Shown: positions 58,792-64,000 of the stretch, in pieces
Numbering within the stretch: position 1 is the stretch's first letter
Layout: every line of letters starts with the position of its first letter
From: Coprobacillus sp. CAG:826
Lineage (GTDB): Bacteria; Bacillota_I; Bacilli_A; RFN20; CAG-826
Direction of reading: 5' to 3'
NCBI GenBank assembly: GCA_000437235.1
Contig: FR897029.1
Coordinates: 44,600 to 108,599, forward strand
Length of the DNA: 64,000 nucleotides
Notes under the pieces: model-generated
Told to the model about the DNA's origin: nothing
Seen by the model: only the letters and a program-made list of their open reading frames with translations
Databases searched by the model: none
Position numbers and translations under genes: made by a program

Positions 58792-59433
58792 CTAATTTTG
58801 AAAACTTTTTATTGCCTTCTTTGCTTTCCTATTCATATAGACTTTTAAATGATTTCCTTTTGGAACATAAGAAAGAAAAGAAAGATAGGAATCTAATAAA
58901 AAAAGGTGCGGAAAATAGATAGAAAATAAAAAAGCAATATGAGAAAAATGCGTACAACCTAAAAGTAAATAAGGGGTTTTTATCTTTTGTTTTTTGATCC
59001 ATTTTATTATTTCTTCCACATTTCTTTCTTCAATGAATCTGACTAATTTAGAAGCATTGATCACTGTGTGACCTTCTTTTTTTAAATAAGTTACCGTTCT
59101 TTTTGTGCCAATTATTGTCGCGTCTTTATTTTTTAAAAGCGCTAAAGTTTCCTCAATAATGAGATGAAGTTGAAAAGGTAAAGAGGTTAAGTTCATCTTT
59201 TTTAAAATCAAAGAAAAAGTATTACATACGATAAAAACATGATCTACTCTTTTTTCTTTCCATTCTTTTATTTTTTTATCAGCATATTTGATTAATTCTT
59301 TTTCACTTTTTTCGCCTAGAGGAAACATTTCTTCTTCCATTTCTAGAAAATACGTATGATAAATTTTATGTTGTAAAAGGGTCTGATAAAACGGAATCAG
59401 CCCAAAACCACTATCGTAAATGACGATTCGCAT
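58792..59433 (-). CDS. racE: Glutamate racemase, short form
   Basis: 213 residues from ATG 59433; a longer frame to 59496 would begin within the gerE promoter and lacks a ribosome site. Active-site motifs are degenerate but present: IVIYDSGFGLIPF (normally fDSG.GG), FPLGEKS (normally pYG.ks), VCNTFS with the first catalytic Cys, and LGCTHF with the second Cys and His. It supplies D-glutamate for peptidoglycan. Typical length is ~265, so about 50 residues are missing, mainly in loops. In B. subtilis racE lies beside gerM. Active racemase is likely but not certain. Confidence 0.78.
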   Translation of the reverse strand: MRIVIYDSGFGLIPFYQTLLQHKIYHTYFLEMEEEMFPLGEKSEKELIKYADKKIKEWKEKRVDHVFIVCNTFSLILKKMNLTSLPFQLHLIIEETLALLKNKDATIIGTKRTVTYLKKEGHTVINASKLVRFIEERNVEEIIKWIKKQKIKTPYLLLGCTHFSHIAFLFSIYFPHLFLLDSYLSFLSYVPKGNHLKVYMNRKAKKAIKSFQN

Positions 59434-59476
59434 TACATTCACCCATTTTACTATATGAAAGAAAGAAAAATAGTAG

Positions 59477-59502
59477 ACGAAATGAAAAAAAGGCATACAC
59501 TA
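59477..59502 (+). promoter_or_regulatory. Sigma-K-type promoter of gerE
   Basis: CATACACTA at 59494-59502 matches the sigma-K -10 (CATAnnnTA) exactly. An AC dinucleotide at 59477-59478, 15 bases upstream, fits the short -35 element. B. subtilis gerE is transcribed by sigma-K. Confidence 0.65.
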
Positions 59503-59524
59503 CTATAGGCTAAAGGAGAGTTGT

Positions 59525-59728
59525 ATGCCATCTATTCTTACGAAAAGAGAAAGAGAAGTCTTCGAACTATTAGTTAAGAATCACTCCACGAAGGAAATCG
59601 CAGACACTTTATTTGTCTCAGAAAAAACGGTTCGAAACCATATTTCTAACGTCATACAGAAATTGGGCGTGCGCGGAAGAGCTCATGCCGTGATTGAACT
59701 ATTTCGAATGAATGAAATCTCATTATAG
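59525..59728 (+). CDS. gerE: GerE, late mother-cell transcription factor
   Basis: 67 residues, a stand-alone LuxR/FixJ-type HTH. The sequence LTKREREVFELLVKNHSTKEIADTLFVSEKTVRNHISNVIQKLGVRGRAHAVIELFRM follows B. subtilis GerE (74 residues) almost residue for residue. GerE acts with sigma-K RNA polymerase to turn on the last coat genes. AAAGGAG precedes the ATG. It lies on the plus strand, divergent from racE and convergent with uvrC, with its own sigma-K-like promoter and a terminator. Confidence 0.96.
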   Translation: MPSILTKREREVFELLVKNHSTKEIADTLFVSEKTVRNHISNVIQKLGVRGRAHAVIELFRMNEISL

Positions 59729-59754
59729 CCTTTCTCGCTAGGAAGGCTATTTTT
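59725..59754 (+). terminator. Terminator of gerE
   Basis: Eight-bp stem ATAGCCTT (59725-59732) / AAGGCTAT (59743-59750), ten-base loop, five Ts. It includes both the gerE stop and the stop of convergent uvrC. Confidence 0.82.
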
Positions 59755-61504
59755 CATGTAAAGCCTGATATACTGAAGACGCAACGTCAGTTGGTAGAAT
59801 TTGTTCTAATTCACTGACGGATGCGTTTTTCATTTCTTCAATACTTGGATAACGTGCGTATAGCGTACGTTTTCTTTTTTCTCCTAATCCAGGAATACCA
59901 TCTAATAAAGAAACAAATAAGCCTTTTGCCCTTTGTTCATGATGGAATTTAATCGCGTAACGATGCACTTCATCTTGCATTCGCATTAATAAAAAGAACA
60001 AAGGAGAGGCAGGATCCATCGGATATATTTCTCCATTAATATCCATTAATCCTTCGGTTTGGTGTTTATCATTTTTATATAAGCCTAATAAAGGAATGGT
60101 GACTTCCGCTTGATCTAATGCTTCTTTGGCGGCATGAATTTGCCCTAAACCACCATCGACGATAATCAAATCGGGAAAAGGTTGATTTTCTTCTTTTAAG
60201 CGACTATATCTTCGATAAACGACTTCTTTCATGGAGGCGAAGTCATCCCGTTTTTCTTCATGCTCAATATTGAACTTCCGGTACATTTTTTTCGCTTTTT
60301 CACCATTAATAAAGCACACCATTGCCCCAATCGGAGAGGCACCTTGGATATGTGAATTATCAAAGAGCTCTATACGATAAGGAGTTGGAATATTGGCTAG
60401 TTTACCTAATTCTTCTAATAAGGCGACTTTATCATCTTCTAATCGAGCGGTAAGGAAATGCGAATCAAGTCCCGCTTTCGCATTCTTTAACGCTAAATCA
60501 ATAAGTTCCATTTTACTTCCTCTAGAAGGCGTATACACGCGAACATCTAACGCTAAAGAAAGTAAAGAGGCAATTTCGGGAATGGAAACCATGACTTCTT
60601 TAGGAAGGGGATGATTGACATAATATTGGGCAATTAAAGATGAGGCCTGCTCTAACATATCATCAAATAATTCGACCACAAAAAAGTCTTTACCCAAAAG
60701 TTTTCCTTTTCGATAAAGTAAAACCGCTAAGCCAAGATAACCATCACGGGTAGATAAAGCAAAGACATCGCGGTTCGTTTTATCTTGTGAATGAACGCTT
60801 TGTTTGGATATTACATGATCAATGGCGTCTAAGGTTTTCTTATATTCCGCGGCTTTTTCAAAGTGAAGAAGTTTCGCTTCTTCTTTCATTAAATGTTCGA
60901 TTTCTCTTCTTTTTTTATGGTCATTTCCATTTAAAAAGTCATCGATTTCTTGAATTAAGGGCTCATATTCCTCTTTTGAAATCGGATGTAAACAAGGCGC
61001 TAAACATTGATGCATATGGTAATACAAACAAGGTGTCGGTGGAATGGTTTTGCATTTGCGTAATGGAAATAAATCATTCAACAAATTCATAATTTCATAG
61101 CACGCACTAGAATTGGGATAAGGACCATAATAGTGGTAATTGGGGTCATTATCTTTATACATAATACGTAAATAAGGGTCATTTTTCTTATATAAAGCTA
61201 TATAAGGATAAGATTTTCCGTCTTTTAACAAAATATTAAAAGGTGGATAATATTGGCGGATGAGATTAATTTCTAGTAAAAGCGCTTCTTTTTCTGTCTC
61301 GGTTTGAATGGTTTCAAAGTGATCGACTTCATTCACCATTCGCTTTACTTTTCCTTTTTGGGGACGCAAAAAATATTGGGAAACACGGTTCTTTAAAATT
61401 TTGGCCTTTCCCACATAAATGACTTTCCCATTAATGTTATACATTAAATAAACCCCTGGTGATTGGGGTAATAAATCGATTTGTTCTTTTAAGCGCGCGT
61501 TCAT
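59747..61504 (-). CDS. uvrC: Excinuclease ABC subunit C
   Basis: 585 residues. GIY-YIG nuclease at the N-terminus (SPGVYLMYNINGKVIYVGKAKILKNRVSQYF), a UvrB-binding UVR motif (LMKEEAKLLHFEKAAEYKKTLDAI) near residue 210, the RNase H-like second nuclease (IELFDNSHIQGASPIGAMVCF; LIIVDGGLGQIHAAKEAL) and a C-terminal helix-hairpin-helix pair (LLDGIPGLGEKRKRTLYARYPSIEEMKNASVSELEQILP). Makes both incisions in nucleotide excision repair. The start overlaps mutS2 by four bases, so both are cotranscribed. Confidence 0.97.
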   Translation of the reverse strand: MNARLKEQIDLLPQSPGVYLMYNINGKVIYVGKAKILKNRVSQYFLRPQKGKVKRMVNEVDHFETIQTETEKEALLLEINLIRQYYPPFNILLKDGKSYPYIALYKKNDPYLRIMYKDNDPNYHYYGPYPNSSACYEIMNLLNDLFPLRKCKTIPPTPCLYYHMHQCLAPCLHPISKEEYEPLIQEIDDFLNGNDHKKRREIEHLMKEEAKLLHFEKAAEYKKTLDAIDHVISKQSVHSQDKTNRDVFALSTRDGYLGLAVLLYRKGKLLGKDFFVVELFDDMLEQASSLIAQYYVNHPLPKEVMVSIPEIASLLSLALDVRVYTPSRGSKMELIDLALKNAKAGLDSHFLTARLEDDKVALLEELGKLANIPTPYRIELFDNSHIQGASPIGAMVCFINGEKAKKMYRKFNIEHEEKRDDFASMKEVVYRRYSRLKEENQPFPDLIIVDGGLGQIHAAKEALDQAEVTIPLLGLYKNDKHQTEGLMDINGEIYPMDPASPLFFLLMRMQDEVHRYAIKFHHEQRAKGLFVSLLDGIPGLGEKRKRTLYARYPSIEEMKNASVSELEQILPTDVASSVYQALHEK

Positions 61505-63816
61505 TTTAACGTCACCACCGTTGCTCCAACGCCACCTTCTGAGCCGCCACCTAAGCGATAAGATTCAACAAAGTCTTGATTTTTTAAATATTGATGAATG
61601 GCATTACGTAAGGCACCGGTTCCTGAACCATGAATAATGCGCACCGTTTTTAAATGGCGGACGCGAGCGTTATCTAAATATTTTTCTACGCTTTCTAACG
61701 CCTCATCGACATGCATACCGATGACGTTATGCTCCGGTTTTACCGATGCCATAATGGTAGGATCCCCACTAGGTGCGTAATGTTTTGTTGGCGCTTTTAA
61801 AGGCATCACTTTTTTAACGCGGGTGAGTTTTGTTTGAATGGACATACCTTCGGGCGTTAAAAGCGTTAAGTTATTTCCTTTTAAACGTACAACACGACCG
61901 ACGATTTGGCTATCATTCACTTTGACATAATCATCAATTTGTACGGGGGTATTTTCTAATTCTTCTTCTTTTTCTTCCTCTTCTTCTTTTAAAGCATCTA
62001 AACGTTTTTTATAAGAAAGAGCTTCATGATATTGTAAAGTTTCAGTTTTTAATTTTTGTAAGATTTCTTGAACTTCGGTTTCAACTTGTTCTAATCGTTC
62101 TTCTTTTTCTTCTTTAAATTTCTTTTCTAATTTTTCTTTTTCTTGGTCCATATGCGCATAGAAAGATGAAATCTCTTCTTCTTTTTTTGCGATTTTCTTT
62201 TCTTTTTCTTCTAGTATGGATTTTTGTTTCTCGGTTTCAAAGATTAGCGATTCAAGATGCTCTATTTTTTGACTCATCTCATCTTGATTTTGTTCTTTTA
62301 AATGTAAAGAAGCATCTTCAATAATGGAAGCAGGAATTCCGTGCCTTTTAGCGACTTCTAAAGCATAAGAATTACCAGGCACTCCAATCTTTAAAATGTA
62401 ACGAGGTTCTAATTTTTCTTCATCAAAAAGCATGGAACCCACTAAAAGTTTCTCTTCGCTTAAGGCAAATGCTTTGACACCTGAAAAGTGACTAGAAATC
62501 ATCGTGAAAGAGCCTTTCATTAAAAAGGCTTTTAAAAAGGCAATTGCTAAGGCTTCACCTTCTAAAGGATCCGTACCCGTCCCCATTTCATCAATTAAAA
62601 CGAGGGAATGAGAATTCGCTAAGGAAAGAATTTGTTTTAATGATTCCATATGTCCGGAGAAAGTGGACAAAGCATCCGATATGGATTGTTGATCACCAAT
62701 ATCGCATAAGAAATAATCAAACATAGAGATGGTTGCTTCTTCATCGGTAGGAATAGCTAAACCACATTGGAACATATAGCAAAGTAAGCCTACGCATTTC
62801 ATCGCTACAGTTTTACCACCAGCGTTAGGGCCTGTTAAAACTAGAATGCGATGATTTTCATCTAAATGGAAATCGTTTTTTACTACTTTTTTAGGGTCGA
62901 TAAAAGGATGTCTTGCTCCTTTTAAATCAATGATGGGGGCTTTAGAAATATGAGGAACATAGCTATCCGTTTCTAAAGCATAATCCGCTTTGGCTTGTAA
63001 GAAATCAAGTTCTCCTAACATTTGGTTATTGGTTAATAAAGCATCCTCTTCTTGCACAACTAAAATGGTCAGTTCATGAAGAATTCTTTCAATTTCATCG
63101 TTTTCTTGCTGACCTAAAATTAAAATGCGGTTATTGAGTTCAACTAAACTCGATGGTTCAATAAAAATCGTCATTCCTGAATCCGAAACGTCATGAATGA
63201 TACCGGCAATTTTATTTTTTTCACTGCTTTTAATCGGTAAAACAAAGTGTCCATTACGTAAGGTGTACGTTTTATCCGATAAAATATCTTGGTAGCGATT
63301 CACCATTTCATTGACTTTCGTTTTTACATCGCTTTCTAGTTTTCTCTTGCTCGTACGAATGGAACGTAGGTTACCTGAAGCATCATCATAAATGCTTAAA
63401 GTAGGAGAAATCACTTTTGTAATTGCTGTTTTTAAATAATGAACATCTTTAAAATCACGAATATATTCCTTGAGTAAAGGAAAAGGTCCTTCACTCTTTT
63501 TAATAAAATCTAAAGTTTTTTCTTTTGCTTCAATATCCATTAAAATCATGGAGAAATCTTTAGGTGATAAAGTACCACCTTTTTTAGCAAAAAGAAGAAG
63601 TGATGAAAGGTCCATAGAATTAACGAAAGGAAAAGCGCCAAAGGAGGCATAAAAAAGAATTCCCTCTTTTAATAAATCCAGGGTTTCCTTTAAAAAATAT
63701 GGGTCATGAAAGGGAGTAAGTTCTTCAACTTTCTTTTTCCCAATTTCAGTTTTGGTTCTCTTTTTTAATTCATCTTTTAATAATTGAAAGGAAAAAGTTT
63801 CGATTGCATCTTTCAT
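61501..63816 (-). CDS. mutS2: MutS2 ribosome-rescue/recombination ATPase
   Basis: 771 residues from ATG 63816; the GTG three codons earlier is part of the AGAGGTG ribosome site. MutS-like core without mismatch-recognition domain: GHFVLPIKSSEKNKIAGIIHDVSDSGMTIFIEP, Walker A LTGPNAGGKTVAMKCVG, and LVLIDEMGTGTDPLEGEALAIAFL. A long coiled coil (about 505-635) and a KOW-like region (DYVKVNDSQIVGRVVRLKGNNLTLL) follow. The C-terminal Smr domain has IRHLKTVRIIHGSGTGALRNAIHQYL in the form DNARVRHLKTVRIIHGSGTG. MutS2 splits collided ribosomes and restrains recombination in Firmicutes. Confidence 0.96.
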   Translation of the reverse strand: MKDAIETFSFQLLKDELKKRTKTEIGKKKVEELTPFHDPYFLKETLDLLKEGILFYASFGAFPFVNSMDLSSLLLFAKKGGTLSPKDFSMILMDIEAKEKTLDFIKKSEGPFPLLKEYIRDFKDVHYLKTAITKVISPTLSIYDDASGNLRSIRTSKRKLESDVKTKVNEMVNRYQDILSDKTYTLRNGHFVLPIKSSEKNKIAGIIHDVSDSGMTIFIEPSSLVELNNRILILGQQENDEIERILHELTILVVQEEDALLTNNQMLGELDFLQAKADYALETDSYVPHISKAPIIDLKGARHPFIDPKKVVKNDFHLDENHRILVLTGPNAGGKTVAMKCVGLLCYMFQCGLAIPTDEEATISMFDYFLCDIGDQQSISDALSTFSGHMESLKQILSLANSHSLVLIDEMGTGTDPLEGEALAIAFLKAFLMKGSFTMISSHFSGVKAFALSEEKLLVGSMLFDEEKLEPRYILKIGVPGNSYALEVAKRHGIPASIIEDASLHLKEQNQDEMSQKIEHLESLIFETEKQKSILEEKEKKIAKKEEEISSFYAHMDQEKEKLEKKFKEEKEERLEQVETEVQEILQKLKTETLQYHEALSYKKRLDALKEEEEEKEEELENTPVQIDDYVKVNDSQIVGRVVRLKGNNLTLLTPEGMSIQTKLTRVKKVMPLKAPTKHYAPSGDPTIMASVKPEHNVIGMHVDEALESVEKYLDNARVRHLKTVRIIHGSGTGALRNAIHQYLKNQDFVESYRLGGGSEGGVGATVVTLK

Positions 63817-63939
63817 GTCAATCACCTCTATGCATTAGTGTACCATATTTTTGATAAACGTTCATAAGAAATCATTCACATTTTGGGCATTTGAATCATG
63901 AATTGCATAATTTCATCTCAATATTTTTTTATAAAAACG

Positions 63940-64000
63940 TTGATAAATCATTAGCGATTTCATATAATAAAAGTGGTAGAAGCCTATAAACGGCCTACTC
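63940..64000 (+). promoter_or_regulatory. Outward-reading promoter and start of a structured leader
   Basis: TTGATA (63940-63945), exactly 17 bases, TATAAT (63963-63968) on the plus strand. The inferred start near 63975 opens a sequence able to fold as GTAG-AA-GCC / GGC-CTAC (63976-63997). The transcript leaves the window, so its gene is unknown; in B. subtilis the neighbours beyond mutS2 include pheST. Confidence 0.7.

Overview
The window is chromosomal DNA from a low-GC, endospore-forming Firmicute, probably a small-genome uncultured member of the Bacilli. The evidence is AT-rich DNA, T-box leaders, strong AGGAGG-type ribosome binding sites, an N-terminal Prp-cleavage motif on L27, and many sporulation genes (spo0A, spoIVB, spoIVFA/FB, spoVB, spoVID, ysxE, gerM, gerE). 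UGA is used as a stop codon (ruvA ends in TGA), so this is the standard bacterial code and not the Mycoplasma code. No rRNA, CRISPR array, insertion sequence or prophage was found.

The dominant feature is gene order very like a long part of the Bacillus subtilis chromosome, almost all on the minus strand. Read in the direction of transcription (high to low coordinates) it runs: mutS2-uvrC, gerE (plus strand), racE, gerM, tRNA-Arg, an accessory interval, ysoA, tig, lon, engB, spoVID, ysxE, valS, a small peptide gene, radC, minCD, spoIVFA-FB, rplU-prp-rpmA, a glycosyltransferase, obg, ruvAB, yrzE/yrbG/spoVB, secDF, recJ, relA, hisS-aspS, tkt, yqhY, nusB, xseA-xseB, dxs, recN, spoIVB, spo0A, dinB, xerD, deoB. 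The left end holds a divergent Crp-family regulator / ABC transporter pair and the edge of a MazF-like gene.

These genes cover DNA repair and recombination (RecN, RecJ, RuvAB, UvrC, MutS2, XseAB, DinB, RadC, XerD), tRNA charging and stringent response (HisRS, AspRS, ValRS, Rel), envelope and division (SecDF, MinCD, glutamate racemase, GT2), proteostasis (trigger factor, Lon), and central metabolism (Tkt, Dxs, DeoB). SpoIVB, SpoIVFA, SpoIVFB and GerE together form most of the sigma-K checkpoint and late mother-cell programme. The B. subtilis spo0B, hem, clpX, mreBCD and folC/comC genes are absent from their usual places.

The most notable items against this conserved background are: (1) a promoter with a 10-G tract between TTGACA and TATAAT, a candidate phase-variable switch for a membrane-protein/lipoprotein operon at 55.1-56.6 kb; (2) a His/Cys-rich 70-residue tail on histidyl-tRNA synthetase; (3) a small membrane peptide with a bacteriocin-type double-glycine leader between valS and radC; (4) three hairpins with a U-tract whose 3' arm is the Shine-Dalgarno sequence of the next gene; (5) a perfect TGTGA-N6-TCACA operator between the Crp-like gene and the transporter operon, centred about 41.5 bp upstream of the inferred transporter start; and (6) a hisS-aspS T-box whose specifier region GACAT reads both Asp (GAC) and His (CAU). 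All functional statements come from reading the sequence and family knowledge; no database search was run.
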